Below are positions 27,188 through 36,361 of a DNA stretch of 64,000 nt, piece by piece; position 1 is the first letter of the stretch; every line of letters starts with the position of its first letter. A program made the translations under genes and the position numbers. The notes below the pieces were generated by a model. The model had not been told where the DNA came from. It saw nothing but the letters and a program-made list of their open reading frames with translations, and did not search any database. The stretch lies in the NCBI RefSeq assembly GCF_002245535.1, contig NZ_NKCN01000005.1, positions 62,001 through 126,000 of the forward strand, read 5' to 3'. Source of the DNA: Mycobacterium lehmannii (GTDB lineage Bacteria > Actinomycetota > Actinomycetes > Mycobacteriales > Mycobacteriaceae).

Positions 27188-27925
27188 TCATTGAGAAGCG
27201 CTGCTGAACCACTTCGTCTTCTGCCGCCAAGACTCAGCCGAGGTCAACGCGAAGCCGGCACCGCACATACAGGCGAAGACCCACACCAGGGTCGTGCCGC
27301 CGTCGTGCTGTTGCAGCGCGGGGATGTAGGCCGTCAGCAGGCGCACGATGCACGCGGCGATGCCCGCGGCGGACGAGATCAGATAGACGTTGGCGATCTT
27401 GCGCGACCGCGGATCCCTCCGCAACACCAGCAGGGCCCGGCTGCCGTACCCCAGCAGGTAGATCAGGATGCCGCACAGGATCAGCCAGTAGGTGTTCAGC
27501 CAGAAGTCGGTGGGCACCTGGAAGAAGTCCGGCTTGTAGATGCGCGCACCGTTGCCGAGGGAGAAGGTGACCAGCAGCAGCGGGATGCACAGCGTGGCCG
27601 GGATTTCGACGTACTGCTTGAACGACCTCTGCAGCAGGTGGTCGTCCTGCAGGCGACCGAGGGCGTTGTAGACGACGGCCGACGCGGCGACGATGTAGCA
27701 GTCGTGGCCGATGAAGTCTTCGAGGTTCCATTTGCCGGTCAGCGCGTGCAGCGCGACCCCCAGCGTTTCCGAGGCCCACGGGGACATCAACAACACCGCC
27801 ATGCCCTGCAGGGCGATGTTGAGGGTGGCGGCCACCTCCCAACGGGAGGACCAGGTGACCCGGCGAATCCACAGGCTCCACGCGATACAGCAAAGCGTGA
27901 TCGCGATCAGTGTCGCCAAAGCCAT
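27188..27925 (-). CDS. Polytopic membrane protein of unknown function (paired with HTH regulator)
   Basis: 245 aa with about seven hydrophobic segments: LATLIAITLCCIAWSLW, ALQGMAVLLMSPWAS, a mid segment YIVAASAVVYNAL, IPATLCIPLLLVTF, TYWLILCGILIYLLG, VYLISSAAGIAACIV and LVWVFACMCGAGFA. The loop with FIGHDCYI and the charged GRLQDDHLLQRSFK segment are distinctive. I do not recognise a family. The ATG has GAAGG 7 nt upstream. It is the second gene of a two-gene unit with the HTH regulator (44-nt gap, same strand), a layout seen for regulator/membrane pairs in mycobacteria. Not present at this locus in M. tuberculosis. Confidence 0.72.
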   Translation of the reverse strand: MALATLIAITLCCIAWSLWIRRVTWSSRWEVAATLNIALQGMAVLLMSPWASETLGVALHALTGKWNLEDFIGHDCYIVAASAVVYNALGRLQDDHLLQRSFKQYVEIPATLCIPLLLVTFSLGNGARIYKPDFFQVPTDFWLNTYWLILCGILIYLLGYGSRALLVLRRDPRSRKIANVYLISSAAGIAACIVRLLTAYIPALQQHDGGTTLVWVFACMCGAGFALTSAESWRQKTKWFSSASQ

Positions 27926-27969
27926 AGGGTTGCCTTCGGAGCTGCCGTAGTACTCAGCAAAGTGTACGG

Positions 27970-28341
27970 CTAAAGGGGCGGGGCGTCACTCCGCGGTCGC
28001 AGCTCGGAGAGTCGAGGAATACGGGTTCGCGACTTCGTTGTCTCCCGCACGGCCGTCTGGCCGGAACCGCCTGTGCGTTCGAGGTATTCGACGTAACTGA
28101 GCACTTCTTGCCTGGTCATCAGGCCGAACCTGATCTGCAGGTCGGGATAGTTCAGGCCGAACCGGTCCGCGACCCGCCGCAGCTCCTCGGCGTCTGGATA
28201 GTCCGGCTCTTTGATTCGGCGGTAGTACGTGCTGCTGGATGTGCCCAGTGCGTCGTAGATGTCTTTGGCCTCGATGTCACCGTCGAGCAGGTAGTCGAGC
28301 AGCGCTTTGAGTTGTCGGCCGTTCTCGTCTGTCCGAGGCAC
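27970..28341 (-). CDS. Helix-turn-helix regulator of an accessory module
   Basis: 123 aa. The N-terminal half reads as an HTH: KDIYDALGTSSSTYYRRIKE (helix-turn-recognition helix), then a helical segment with EELRRVADRFGLNYPDLQIRFGLM. The C-terminus is a basic, low-complexity tail (TTKSRTRIPRLSELRPRSD). Start GTG 28341 lies 6 nt after TAGAGT on the minus strand, consistent with a leaderless transcript. It is divergent from the condensation-like gene across a 136-nt region holding an alternating TGGGA repeat, the obvious candidate binding site. Probably autoregulatory and controlling both directions; inference. Confidence 0.72.
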   Translation of the reverse strand: MPRTDENGRQLKALLDYLLDGDIEAKDIYDALGTSSSTYYRRIKEPDYPDAEELRRVADRFGLNYPDLQIRFGLMTRQEVLSYVEYLERTGGSGQTAVRETTKSRTRIPRLSELRPRSDAPPL

Positions 28342-28347
28342 TTGTCC

Positions 28348-28353
28348 ACTCTA
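28348..28353 (-). promoter_or_regulatory. -10 element for leaderless HTH gene
   Basis: On the minus strand TAGAGT ends 6 nt before GTG 28341. Confidence 0.55.
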
Positions 28354-28427
28354 AACCAACGTCCCGCGTTTGGGCAGTGCGGTCCGCAAACTGGAGGAGT
28401 TTGCCTATATTGACACTGGCGTCACAG

Positions 28428-28455
28428 TTTTGGGAGGTGTCTCCCATTTTTGGGA
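28428..28455. promoter_or_regulatory. Alternating TGGGA operator-like repeat between divergent genes
   Basis: TTTTGGGA occurs twice in direct orientation at 28428-28435 and 28448-28455, exactly 20 bp (two helical turns) apart. Between them lies an inverted copy TCCCA (28442-28446). The first and inverted copies form a perfect hairpin/palindrome TGGGAG-GTGT-CTCCCA (28431-28446); the inverted and third form TCCCA-TTTT-TGGGA. It occupies the -35 zone of the rightward gene. Confidence 0.6.
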
Positions 28456-28464
28456 CACGTGAGC

Positions 28465-28470
28465 TATCTT
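28465..28470 (+). promoter_or_regulatory. -10 element for leaderless condensation-like gene
   Basis: TATCTT ends 7 nt before ATG 28478; there is no Shine-Dalgarno. The TGGGA repeat lies immediately upstream, where it would cover the -35. Confidence 0.6.
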
Positions 28471-28477
28471 TGGTCGC

Positions 28478-29122
28478 ATGGTTGCTCCCTACCTGGCTTC
28501 GCCGACAGAGGTTCTGCGCCCGCTCGGCGAGTTTGCTACGGCAACGGTCCGCGCCACGGACTACGACGCTGCGGACGCCGGTGTTTCCGCCAGCATGGTC
28601 AAAGTTTCGACCCCCGCAAGCGACGAGCTGACGGCTGAACTCGACGGGGCCACCGAATGGCTCGGTCTGCCGGCCGACGAGATCCTGGTCGCCGCACTGA
28701 GCAGAACCATCGCCCGCACACTCGGTGAAGGCCTGGTCCGAGTCGACATCGCCAGCGAGCGCGGTTCTCTGCTCGACGCCGTTCCCCTGGTGTGTGTGGC
28801 GGGGCAGCACGCGAGCCCGACCGAGGTGCTGGCCTCCGTGCACCAGACCCTGGCCGCCGCTTCGGAGCGCGAGGTGGCCGCTTCACCGGAGGTGTACTTC
28901 AACTACATCGGCGAAACGCCATCGGACACTGTGCCGGTGCAGGAGACTCCGCCTGGCCTCGGCCACGCACTGGAGGTGCGTGTCTATCGCGCCGGTGGCG
29001 ACGTGCGTGTCGACTGGTGGTACGACACCAGCCGCTTCGAGCAGTACACGGTCGAGGAACTGTCCGAACAGTTCCCGCTCGCGCTCGTCGAGATCACGTC
29101 GGACGCGTTGCCCCCGAACTGA
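28478..29122 (+). CDS. Stand-alone C-terminal half of an NRPS condensation/epimerisation-type domain
   Basis: 214 aa, half the ~450 aa of a condensation domain. The segments LPADEILVAALSRTIARTLG, LVRVDIASERG, SVHQTLAAASE, EVYFNYIGE (compare the FNYLG motif) and VDWWYDTSRFEQYTVEELSEQF follow the order of the C-terminal lobe of C/E domains. The N-terminal lobe with the catalytic HHxxxDG is absent, and no adenylation or carrier domain is adjacent. The first ~40 residues are unique. It could be a decayed synthase fragment, but the intact frame, promoter and operator argue for a retained, non-canonical role such as ligand or acyl-carrier binding. The ileS leader starts right after it. Confidence 0.6.
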   Translation: MVAPYLASPTEVLRPLGEFATATVRATDYDAADAGVSASMVKVSTPASDELTAELDGATEWLGLPADEILVAALSRTIARTLGEGLVRVDIASERGSLLDAVPLVCVAGQHASPTEVLASVHQTLAAASEREVAASPEVYFNYIGETPSDTVPVQETPPGLGHALEVRVYRAGGDVRVDWWYDTSRFEQYTVEELSEQFPLALVEITSDALPPN

Positions 29123-29134
29123 GCACACGCGGTT

Positions 29135-29400
29135 CGGCGGTAAGATCGACGCCATCGGCTTGGATCCGGCCATCACCGGGGAGCCTTCGGAAGAACAGTT
29201 CGGCGTCACCACCCTCTGGGGCGTTCGAGCCCAGTAGAACCGAACGGGTGGGCCCGTCAACGCCCTAACTGAGCGGCGCGCACCTCTTAGTGTGCGCAAG
29301 CGGGGTGGTACCGCGGCGCTCGCGCACCGGCGCGACGTCGTCCCCGTGCCTTGAACGAACATGTGAGGTTTCCTCCGGAAGCCGAACGAGGCACAGGAGC
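29135..29400 (+). promoter_or_regulatory. T-box riboswitch (tRNA-Ile-sensing leader) of ileS
   Basis: The leader has the features of the actinobacterial ultrashort-Stem-I, translation-type T-box: a small stem with specifier codon ATC (Ile, 29172-29174) followed by GGGGAGCCTTCGGAAGAAC; a stem of 8 bp (29276-29283 with 29290-29297, one G-U); and the T-box sequence GGGTGGTACCGCGG (29303-29316). The UGGU in it would pair with the ACCA end of uncharged tRNA-Ile (discriminator A). Downstream, CCTC (29372-29375) can pair with GAGG upstream (29365-29368) or with the purine-rich ribosome-binding region 29388-29399, a plausible sequestration switch. Uncharged tRNA-Ile should raise IleS synthesis. Boundaries are approximate. 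Confidence 0.9.
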
Positions 29401-29401
29401 T

Positions 29402-32400
29402 ATGACCGCCTACCCGAAGCCGGCGGCTGGGGCGCCGAAATTCCCCGCGCTGGAGACCGAGGTCCTCGAGTACTGGGACCGCGACGACACCTTCCGCGCC
29501 AGCATCGCTCGCCGCGACGACGCCCCCGAGTACGTCTTCTACGACGGCCCGCCGTTCGCCAACGGGTTGCCGCACTACGGGCACCTGCTCACCGGGTACG
29601 TCAAGGACATCGTGCCGCGGTACCGCACCATGCGCGGCTACAAGGTGGAGCGTCGCTTCGGCTGGGACACCCACGGCCTGCCCGCCGAACTCGAGGTGCA
29701 GCGCCAACTCGGCATCACCGACAAGACGCAGATCGAAGAGATGGGCATCGAGAAGTTCAACGACGCCTGCCGAGCCTCGGTCCTCAAGTACACCAACGAA
29801 TGGCGCGCCTACGTCACCCGGCAGGCCCGCTGGGTGGACTTCGACAACGACTACAAGACCCTCGAACCCGAGTTCATGGAGTCGGTGATCTGGGCCTTCA
29901 AACAGTTGTGGGACAAGGGCCTTGCCTATGAGGGCAACCGTGTGCTGCCGTATTGCTGGAACGACGAGACACCGTTGTCCAGCCACGAACTGCGCATGGA
30001 CGACGACGTCTACCAGAGTCGCCAGGACCCCGCGATCACCGTGGGCTTCCGGATCGCCGAGGGGGATCTGGCCGGCGCCTACCTGTTGGTCTGGACCACG
30101 ACGCCGTGGACGCTGCCGTCCAACCAGGCGGTCGCGGTTCACCCCGACGTCACCTACGTGCAGGTGCAGGGGCCCGACGGGCGGCGTCTCGTGTTGGCCG
30201 AGGCGCGGGTCGGCGCCTATGCGCGCGAGTTGGGCGAAGAGCCGGAGATTCTCGGCGCGTACTCGGGTCGCGAGCTGCTCGAGACCCGCTACCTGCCGCC
30301 GTTTGCGTACTTCGCCGATGCGCCCCGCTCGTTCCGCGTGCTGCCCGCGGACTTCGTCAGCACCGAGGACGGCACCGGCATCGTGCACATGTCGCCCGCC
30401 TATGGCGAAGACGACATGCTCACCGCGCAGGCCGCGGGCATCGAGGCCGTCACACCGGTCGATTCCAAGGGACGGTTCGACGCCACCGTCCCCGACTACG
30501 CCGGACAGCACGTCTTCGACGCCAACCCGCAGATCATCCGCGACCTGAAGAACCAGAGCGGGCCCGCGGCTGCGCACGGTGCGGTGCTGTTGCGTCACGA
30601 GACCTACGAGCACTCCTATCCACACTGCTGGCGGTGCCGCAATCCGCTGATCTACCGGGCGGTGTCGTCCTGGTTCATCAAGGTCACCGAGTTCCGCGAC
30701 CGCATGGTGGAGCTCAACCAGGAGATCACCTGGTATCCCGAACATGTCAAGGACGGGCAGTTCGGCAAGTGGCTGGCCGGTGCCCGCGACTGGTCGATTT
30801 CGCGAAATCGCTACTGGGGCACCCCGATCCCGGTGTGGAGGTCCGACGATCCGGCGTATCCGCGCATCGACGTCTACGGCAGCCTCGACGAGCTCGAACG
30901 TGACTTCGGGGTGCGGCCCACCGATCTGCACCGGCCCTACATCGACGAGCTCACCCGGCCCAATCCCGACGATCCGACGGGCCGCTCGACGATGCGGCGC
31001 ATCGAGGACGTCTTCGACGTCTGGTTCGACTCGGGCTCCATGCCGTATGCGCAGGTCCATTACCCGTTCGAGAACCAGGACTGGTTCGCTGGGGTTGATT
31101 CCGCCGACCCTGACAAGCAGGTCGACGGGCACTTCCCGGGCGACTTCATCGTCGAGTACATCGGGCAGACCCGGGGGTGGTTCTACACGCTGCACATCCT
31201 GGCCACCGCGCTCTTCGACAAGCCGGCATTCAAAACCTGTGTGGCGCACGGGATCGTGCTCGGCAACGACGGCCAGAAGATGAGCAAGTCGCTACGCAAC
31301 TATCCAGATGTGACGGAGGTGTTCGACCGCGACGGCTCCGACGCCATGCGGTGGTTCCTGATGGCCTCGCCGATCCTGCGCGGCGGCAACCTGATCGTCA
31401 CCGAACAGGGCATCCGCGAAGGCGTCCGGCAGGTTCTGCTGCCGCTGTGGAACGCCTACACCTTCCTCGCGTTGTACGCACCGAAGAAGGGCTCTTGGCG
31501 CACCGACTCGAAGCACGTGCTTGACCGCTACATCCTGGCCAAGCTCGCGGTGCTGCGCGACGACCTCACCGCGTCGCTGGATGTCTGTGACATCTCCGGA
31601 GCATGCGACGAGTTGCGGCAGTTCACCGAGGCGCTGACGAATTGGTATGTACGACGGTCTCGTTCGCGGTTCTGGGAGGAGGATCCCGACGCGATCGACA
31701 CCCTGCACACCGTGCTGGAGGTGACCGCCCGGCTGGCCGCCCCGTTGCTGCCGTTGATCACCGAGCGCATCTGGCGCGACCTGACCGGCGAGCGGTCGGT
31801 GCACCTGACCGACTGGCCCGAGGAGAATCTGCTGCCCGCCGACCCCGAGTTGGTCGAGACCATGGACCTGGTGCGCGAGGTGGCATCGGCGGCGTCGTCG
31901 CTGCGCAAGGCCAAGAAGCTGCGGGTGCGCCTACCGCTGCCGAAACTCACTGTCGCCGTGGATAACCCGCAGCGGCTCGAGCCGTTTGCCGACCTGATCG
32001 CCGACGAGCTCAACGTCAAGGCCGTCGAGCTCACCGACGACATCGACACCTACGGCCGCTTCGAACTGACGGTCAACGCGCGCGTCGCTGGTCCGCGCCT
32101 TGGCAAGGACGTGCAGGCCGCGATCAAGGCCGTTAAGGCGGGCGATGCTGTGGTCAATGCCGACGGCACGCTGACCGCCGGACCGGCGGTGTTGCACCCC
32201 GACGAGTACAGCTCGCGGCTGGTGGCCGCCGATCCGGAGTACACCGCGGCGCTCTCCGACGGGGCCGGGTTGGTGGTGCTCGACGGCACGGTCACCGAGG
32301 AACTGGAGGCCGAGGGGTGGGCCCGCGACATGGTGCGTGAGTTCCAGGAAGCCCGACGGCGCTTCGGTCTCGACATCGGCGACCGAATCGAACTGGAGTT

Positions 32401-32632
32401 GACCATCCGAGAGTTCCCCGCCGGTTGGCGCGATGAGCTGGCCGATCTCATCGCCAAGGAGTTGTTGGCGCCCAGCTTCACGATTAGGCCTGACCCGAAC
32501 CTGAAGCTTTCTGCGCGCGACGATTCGGGACTCGACATGGTGGGCGGTGCCCTGAATCTCGAGGATGGCGAATGGAAGACGGGGACTGTCGGTGGCGGGT
32601 ACCCGTTCAGGCTCAAGAGAATAAGAATCTAG
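29402..32632 (+). CDS. ileS: Isoleucyl-tRNA synthetase
   Basis: 1076 aa. ATG 29402 ([10 protein letters not shown]) is chosen; the open frame continues upstream only into the T-box leader. GAGG/AGGAG elements lie at 29388-29399. Class I motifs: HYGH in [14 protein letters not shown] and KMSKS in [13 protein letters not shown]. The CP1 editing domain contains [10 protein letters not shown] and a GTGIVHM(S)PAYGEDD segment, and a CWRC metal-site element lies near [12 protein letters not shown]. The long form with this HIGH/KMSKS context is the eukaryotic-like class used by mycobacteria. Charges tRNA-Ile with proofreading of valine. Controlled by the preceding T-box. Confidence 0.97.
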   Translation: MTAYPKPAAGAPKFPALETEVLEYWDRDDTFRASIARRDDAPEYVFYDGPPFANGLPHYGHLLTGYVKDIVPRYRTMRGYKVERRFGWDTHGLPAELEVQRQLGITDKTQIEEMGIEKFNDACRASVLKYTNEWRAYVTRQARWVDFDNDYKTLEPEFMESVIWAFKQLWDKGLAYEGNRVLPYCWNDETPLSSHELRMDDDVYQSRQDPAITVGFRIAEGDLAGAYLLVWTTTPWTLPSNQAVAVHPDVTYVQVQGPDGRRLVLAEARVGAYARELGEEPEILGAYSGRELLETRYLPPFAYFADAPRSFRVLPADFVSTEDGTGIVHMSPAYGEDDMLTAQAAGIEAVTPVDSKGRFDATVPDYAGQHVFDANPQIIRDLKNQSGPAAAHGAVLLRHETYEHSYPHCWRCRNPLIYRAVSSWFIKVTEFRDRMVELNQEITWYPEHVKDGQFGKWLAGARDWSISRNRYWGTPIPVWRSDDPAYPRIDVYGSLDELERDFGVRPTDLHRPYIDELTRPNPDDPTGRSTMRRIEDVFDVWFDSGSMPYAQVHYPFENQDWFAGVDSADPDKQVDGHFPGDFIVEYIGQTRGWFYTLHILATALFDKPAFKTCVAHGIVLGNDGQKMSKSLRNYPDVTEVFDRDGSDAMRWFLMASPILRGGNLIVTEQGIREGVRQVLLPLWNAYTFLALYAPKKGSWRTDSKHVLDRYILAKLAVLRDDLTASLDVCDISGACDELRQFTEALTNWYVRRSRSRFWEEDPDAIDTLHTVLEVTARLAAPLLPLITERIWRDLTGERSVHLTDWPEENLLPADPELVETMDLVREVASAASSLRKAKKLRVRLPLPKLTVAVDNPQRLEPFADLIADELNVKAVELTDDIDTYGRFELTVNARVAGPRLGKDVQAAIKAVKAGDAVVNADGTLTAGPAVLHPDEYSSRLVAADPEYTAALSDGAGLVVLDGTVTEELEAEGWARDMVREFQEARRRFGLDIGDRIELELTIREFPAGWRDELADLIAKELLAPSFTIRPDPNLKLSARDDSGLDMVGGALNLEDGEWKTGTVGGGYPFRLKRIRI

Positions 32633-32719
32633 CGATCGCGCCCGCCCGCGAGTGTGTGGTCGATGAACGCATTTCGCGAGTCAGCGTGACACAACCCCAC
32701 ACTCGGCAACGCCCAACCG

Positions 32720-32941
32720 CTAGTCGACGACGACGCGGGCGCTGCGCCCGGCGAAGTCGACGACGTCGCCGTTGTGCAGTTGTCTGCCACGCCGGTGTTC
32801 GACAGCGCCGTTGACGCTGACCTGCCCGTCGGCGATCACGGTCTTGGCGTCGGCGCCCGAGTCGATGAGCCCGGCGAGCTTGAGGAACTGACCCAACCGG
32901 ATCGCGCCGTCGCGGATCGCGACGTCGAGCGGCTGCGTCAT
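32720..32941 (-). CDS. Small S4-domain RNA-binding protein
   Basis: 73 aa. Almost the whole protein is an S4 domain: [50 protein letters not shown]. It resembles YbcJ/RqcP-type small S4 proteins that bind structured RNA such as rRNA or tRNA on the ribosome; which one is unknown. ATG 32941 follows TAGCCT by 6 nt on the minus strand, indicating a leaderless mRNA. It is divergent from dinX with only 32 nt between the start codons. The 87-nt gap to ileS (32633-32719) holds no gene. Confidence 0.85.
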   Translation of the reverse strand: MTQPLDVAIRDGAIRLGQFLKLAGLIDSGADAKTVIADGQVSVNGAVEHRRGRQLHNGDVVDFAGRSARVVVD

Positions 32942-32947
32942 GCCGTC

Positions 32948-32965
32948 AGGCTAGCGCCTTAGCAT
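32948..32965. promoter_or_regulatory. Back-to-back leaderless promoters for the S4 gene and dinX
   Basis: Minus strand: TAGCCT at 32953-32948, 6 nt from the S4-gene ATG. Plus strand: TAGCAT at 32960-32965, 8 nt from dinX GTG 32974. The two -10 boxes are separated by 6 bp, so each promoter's -35 must lie within or beyond the other's -10, making simultaneous firing unlikely. Confidence 0.55.
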
Positions 32966-32973
32966 CTGCAGGT

Positions 32974-34344
32974 GTGGACGGTCGCTGGGTGCTGCACCTC
33001 GACATGGACGCGTTCTTCGCGTCCGTCGAGCAGCTGACCCGTCCCACGCTGCGGGGGCGTCCGGTGCTGGTCGGCGGGCTCGGTGGGCGTGGTGTGGTCG
33101 CCGGGGCGAGCTACGAGTCCCGGGTGTACGGCGCCAAGTCGGCGATGCCGATGCACCAGGCGCGGCGGCTGGTCGGCGCCGCTGCGGTCGTCCTTCCGCC
33201 GCGCGGCGTCGTCTACGGCGTGGCCAGCCGCCGGGTGTTCGAGACCGTTCGCACAACGGTGCCGGTTCTCGAACAGCTGTCGTACGACGAGGCTTTCGGT
33301 GAGCCCGTCGAGCTCGCGGGCGCGTCGGCACATGAGGTCGAGGACTTCTGCCGGACCCTGCGCGCGGGGGTGCTCGAGGTCACCGGGCTCGTCGCGTCCA
33401 TCGGGGCGGGCTCGGGCAAACAACTCGCGAAGATCGCATCCGGGCTGGCCAAACCCGACGGTATGCGGGTGGTCCGCCGCGATGAGGAGCGTGCGCTGCT
33501 CGACGGCCTGCCGGTGCGACGGTTGTGGGGGATCGGACCCGTCGCCGGGGAGAAGCTGCACCGGCTCGGCATCGAGACGATCGGCGCGTTCGCCGCGCTC
33601 AGCGAGGCCGAGGCCGCAGACATCCTCGGCGGCACCGTGGGCCCGGCGCTGCACCGGCTCGCCCGCGGCATCGACGACCGGCCGGTCGCCGAAAACGCGC
33701 CCGCCAAGCAGATCAGCGCGGAGTCCACGTTTCCCGAAGACCTGACCACCCTCGATCAGCTCCGTGAAGCGATGGGCCCGATCGGTGAGCACGCCCACCG
33801 CCGCCTGGAAAAGGACGGCCGCGGCGCGCGCACGGTCACCGTGAAGCTGAAGAAGTCCGATATGAGCACGCTCACCCGCTCGGCGACCCTTCCGTACGCC
33901 ACCACCGACGCGGCCACGTTGATCGCCACCGCGCGCCGGCTGCTGCTCGACCCCGTCGACGTCGGGCCGATTCGCCTTCTGGGCGTTGGCTTTTCGGGTC
34001 TTACCGACGTTCGCCAGGAATCGTTGTTCCCGGACTTGGAGCTGATGGCCTCCGACGACGACGTCACGCACACCGGGGTGCCACCCACCGTCTCAGACCT
34101 CGCCGCGACCGCACCCGCCTGGCGCATCGGCGACGACGTCACTCATCCCGACTTCGGGCACGGTTGGATCCAGGGGGCCGGGCACGGCGTGATGACGGTC
34201 CGGTTCGAGACCAGGACCAGCGGACCGGGCCAGGCCCGCACGTTTCCGATCGACACGCCCGGAATCGAGCGCGCCAACCCCGTCGATTCCCTCGACTGGC
34301 CCGATTATCTCGCCGAACTGGCGCGCTACCAGAGCACCCCGTAA
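32974..34344 (+). CDS. dinX: Y-family DNA polymerase IV (DinX type)
   Basis: 456 aa (M. tuberculosis DinX 463). The palm carboxylates are in [14 protein letters not shown] and SYDEAFGEP, followed by the helix-hairpin-helix region [19 protein letters not shown] and the little-finger domain. A beta-clamp-binding motif QESLF lies near residue 350. Beyond it is a C-terminal extension with a KOW-like small beta domain ([23 protein letters not shown]). Performs translesion or error-prone synthesis; in mycobacteria expression is not strictly LexA-controlled and no SOS box is seen here. GTG 32974 fits the leaderless TAGCAT promoter. The 3' end overlaps the convergent exported-protein gene by 19 nt. 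Confidence 0.93.
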   Translation: MDGRWVLHLDMDAFFASVEQLTRPTLRGRPVLVGGLGGRGVVAGASYESRVYGAKSAMPMHQARRLVGAAAVVLPPRGVVYGVASRRVFETVRTTVPVLEQLSYDEAFGEPVELAGASAHEVEDFCRTLRAGVLEVTGLVASIGAGSGKQLAKIASGLAKPDGMRVVRRDEERALLDGLPVRRLWGIGPVAGEKLHRLGIETIGAFAALSEAEAADILGGTVGPALHRLARGIDDRPVAENAPAKQISAESTFPEDLTTLDQLREAMGPIGEHAHRRLEKDGRGARTVTVKLKKSDMSTLTRSATLPYATTDAATLIATARRLLLDPVDVGPIRLLGVGFSGLTDVRQESLFPDLELMASDDDVTHTGVPPTVSDLAATAPAWRIGDDVTHPDFGHGWIQGAGHGVMTVRFETRTSGPGQARTFPIDTPGIERANPVDSLDWPDYLAELARYQSTP

Positions 34345-34793
34345 ACGCTCGAGATCGTGAAGCCGTGATCGCCGTACGTCTTACAGGTCACGGTGCCCTG
34401 ATATCCGACACCGCAACTGGCGCCCCAGTTTTCGAGTCGGTACCCCGCCGGCAGGACGTCGACACCCTCGCGGGTGAACGTCGGCGTGGGGGAGTGCCGG
34501 TACTCCGCGGGGCCGCCGCTGATCAAGAACGTCTGGTTGGTTCCGGGCGGGGCGCCCAGCGGGACCCCGTCACAGCCGATGGGGCCGCCGTTGGGGCCGA
34601 TGCCACACGACAGGCCGTCGGGTGTCTTGAAGAACACGTGGTAGTTGGGCGGCGGACCGGGTCGGTAGAAGCCTTGCGCGACGGGGTAGTCGTCGATCGC
34701 GTCGGCCCCCGGGGGCGCTTCGGCACGCGCCACCGCGCCCGCGGCCAGGGCCAGCGCCAGGACGGCAATCAGCGTGGCGCCTCGGCGAATCAT
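34326..34793 (-). CDS. Small exported protein with two probable disulfides
   Basis: 155 aa from ATG 34793 (an in-frame GTG at 34808 would add five residues). Signal peptide [24 protein letters not shown], cleavage before EAPP. The mature part is Gly/Pro-rich with four cysteines ([14 protein letters not shown] and [13 protein letters not shown]), spaced as two pairs suggestive of disulfides in the cell envelope. [12 protein letters not shown] resembles small mycobacterial secreted proteins of unknown function. It lies 36 nt downstream of ansA on the same strand and could be co-transcribed. No function proposed. Confidence 0.78.
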   Translation of the reverse strand: MIRRGATLIAVLALALAAGAVARAEAPPGADAIDDYPVAQGFYRPGPPPNYHVFFKTPDGLSCGIGPNGGPIGCDGVPLGAPPGTNQTFLISGGPAEYRHSPTPTFTREGVDVLPAGYRLENWGASCGVGYQGTVTCKTYGDHGFTISSVYGVLW

Positions 34794-34829
34794 GTTCTCG
34801 AAGGGCACGCATCCACGGTGTCATGCGCG

Positions 34830-35765
34830 TCAACCCCAACGACCGACGGCTTCGTCGACGGGAACACCGCTCGCCAGCGCCGCCATCAGCAGCACCCGCG
34901 CCTGCGGGGAGCGCAGCCGACGCGCCGGCACCGCGCCTGCGGCGAGCAGGTCGTGCCCCGGTCCATATGCGGGCCTCACCCGCGCTCCCGGCACACGCGT
35001 GGTGACCGCGACCGCGACGCCCCCGTCGCGGAGTCGCCGCACCCCGTCGATCACCGCCGCGCCGGCATTGCCTGCCCCCAGCGTCTCCAGGACGATCCCG
35101 CGCGCACCCGCGGCCGCGCAGGCGTCCATCGCCACGGCATCCGCACCCGGATAGGCGGCGACGATGTCCACCCTCGGCGCCCCGGCCGCCGACAGCGCAC
35201 CGAGATACGGTCGCTCCTTGTTCGTATGCCGCTCGAAGCCGCTCCGCGACACAACGCCTACCACCGCGCCGAGGAAACCACGCAGGTCGCCCGTCGCCGC
35301 CTTGTGCAACCCCAACGGCTGCCACACCGAACCGGAGAAGGTGACGACGACACCGAGGTCTCGCGCGTGCGGGCTGCCGGTAATGGTCAGCGCGTCACGA
35401 AGATTGGCCGGGCCGTCGGCGTCGGGGGCGTCGGCGCTGCGTTGCGCCCCGGTCAGCACCACCGGCGCGGTGCCGCGATAGGTCAGTTCGAGCCACAGCG
35501 CCGTCTCCTCGATGGTGTCGGTGCCATGGGTGACGACGATGCCGTCGGCGTCCGCCGCCGCGGCGACCGCCGTCCCGATGCGATCCCAATCGGCAGGAGT
35601 CAGCTGCGAGCTGTCGACCGCCATCACGTCGACCACCTCGACGTCGAGAACGCCGCCGAGTCCCGACGTCAGTTCGGCCCCGGTTCGAGCCGGACGCTTG
35701 ACGCCGTCCTCACCCGTGGCGCTGGCGATTGTGCCGCCGGTGGTGATGACGACGACGCGACCCAT
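34830..35765 (-). CDS. ansA: L-asparaginase
   Basis: 311 aa. The two catalytic threonine motifs are present: [10 protein letters not shown] at the N-terminus and [18 protein letters not shown], followed by the VVLTGAQR segment. It hydrolyses asparagine to aspartate and ammonia; in M. tuberculosis AnsA (Rv1538c) also serves in acid defence through ammonia. No signal peptide. Start ATG 35765. Divergent from lspA with 32 nt between start codons, the same order as in M. tuberculosis. Confidence 0.94.
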   Translation of the reverse strand: MGRVVVITTGGTIASATGEDGVKRPARTGAELTSGLGGVLDVEVVDVMAVDSSQLTPADWDRIGTAVAAAADADGIVVTHGTDTIEETALWLELTYRGTAPVVLTGAQRSADAPDADGPANLRDALTITGSPHARDLGVVVTFSGSVWQPLGLHKAATGDLRGFLGAVVGVVSRSGFERHTNKERPYLGALSAAGAPRVDIVAAYPGADAVAMDACAAAGARGIVLETLGAGNAGAAVIDGVRRLRDGGVAVAVTTRVPGARVRPAYGPGHDLLAAGAVPARRLRSPQARVLLMAALASGVPVDEAVGRWG

Positions 35766-35797
35766 GGTGCGGGATTCTTCCGCATCGACGTTTTGGG

Positions 35798-36361
35798 ATG
35801 ATGGTTGTCGTGACTGACGACCCAGAAGTGGCCGACGAGACGTCCCAAGAGGCGGCGCCGCCGAAGCGACGGCTGGGCCTGCTGCTCGGCATCGCCGGCG
35901 TGGTGCTGGTCACCGACGTCGTCACCAAGGTGCTCGCGGTCAAGCTCCTCACCCCGGGCCAGCCCGTGTCGATCATCGGCGACACGGTGACCTGGACGCT
36001 GGTGCGCAATTCGGGTGCGGCGTTCTCGATGGCCACCGGCTACACGTGGGTGCTCACGCTGATCGCCACCGGCGTGGTGATCGGGATCATCTGGATGGGC
36101 CGACGGCTGGTCAATCCGTGGTGGGCGGTCGGGCTGGGCATGATTCTCGGCGGGGCCCTCGGCAACCTCATCGACCGGTTCTTCCGTTCACCCGGCCCGC
36201 TGCAGGGACACGTCGTGGACTTCCTGTCCATCGGGTGGTGGCCGGTCTTCAACGTGGCCGACCCGTGCGTGGTCGGCGGGGCGATCCTGCTGGTGGGGCT
36301 GTCGCTGTTCGGGTTCGACTTCGATACCGTCGGGCGGCGGAAAGCCGCCGAGGACGAATAG
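35798..36361 (+). CDS. lspA: Lipoprotein signal peptidase (signal peptidase II)
   Basis: 187 aa. Four membrane helices follow a cytoplasmic N-terminus. The catalytic aspartates lie in GNLIDRFF and FNVADPC, with the conserved [10 protein letters not shown] loop. It cleaves prolipoproteins after lipidation at the lipobox Cys in the inner membrane. Start is one of ATG 35798, ATG 35801 or GTG 35810. GACGTT (35787-35792) could be a -10 giving a leaderless mRNA from 35798-35801. The gene is followed directly (TAGATG) by the pseudouridine synthase gene. Confidence 0.96.
   Translation: MMVVVTDDPEVADETSQEAAPPKRRLGLLLGIAGVVLVTDVVTKVLAVKLLTPGQPVSIIGDTVTWTLVRNSGAAFSMATGYTWVLTLIATGVVIGIIWMGRRLVNPWWAVGLGMILGGALGNLIDRFFRSPGPLQGHVVDFLSIGWWPVFNVADPCVVGGAILLVGLSLFGFDFDTVGRRKAAEDE

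Noticed and set aside
28402..28416. TTGACA-like -35 (28410-28415) before the condensation-like gene
   Set aside because: No -10 lies at 16-19 bp; the only good -10 (TATCTT) is 49 bp away.
28883..31249. 788-codon minus-strand open frame across the condensation-like gene, T-box and ileS
   Set aside because: Antisense shadow of ileS; composition atypical and it crosses a T-box leader.
32649..32705. Inverted repeat CGAGTGTG...CACACTCG between ileS and the S4 gene
   Set aside because: Eight-bp arms but a ~41-nt loop and no U-tract; could be chance in GC-rich DNA, so not called a terminator.
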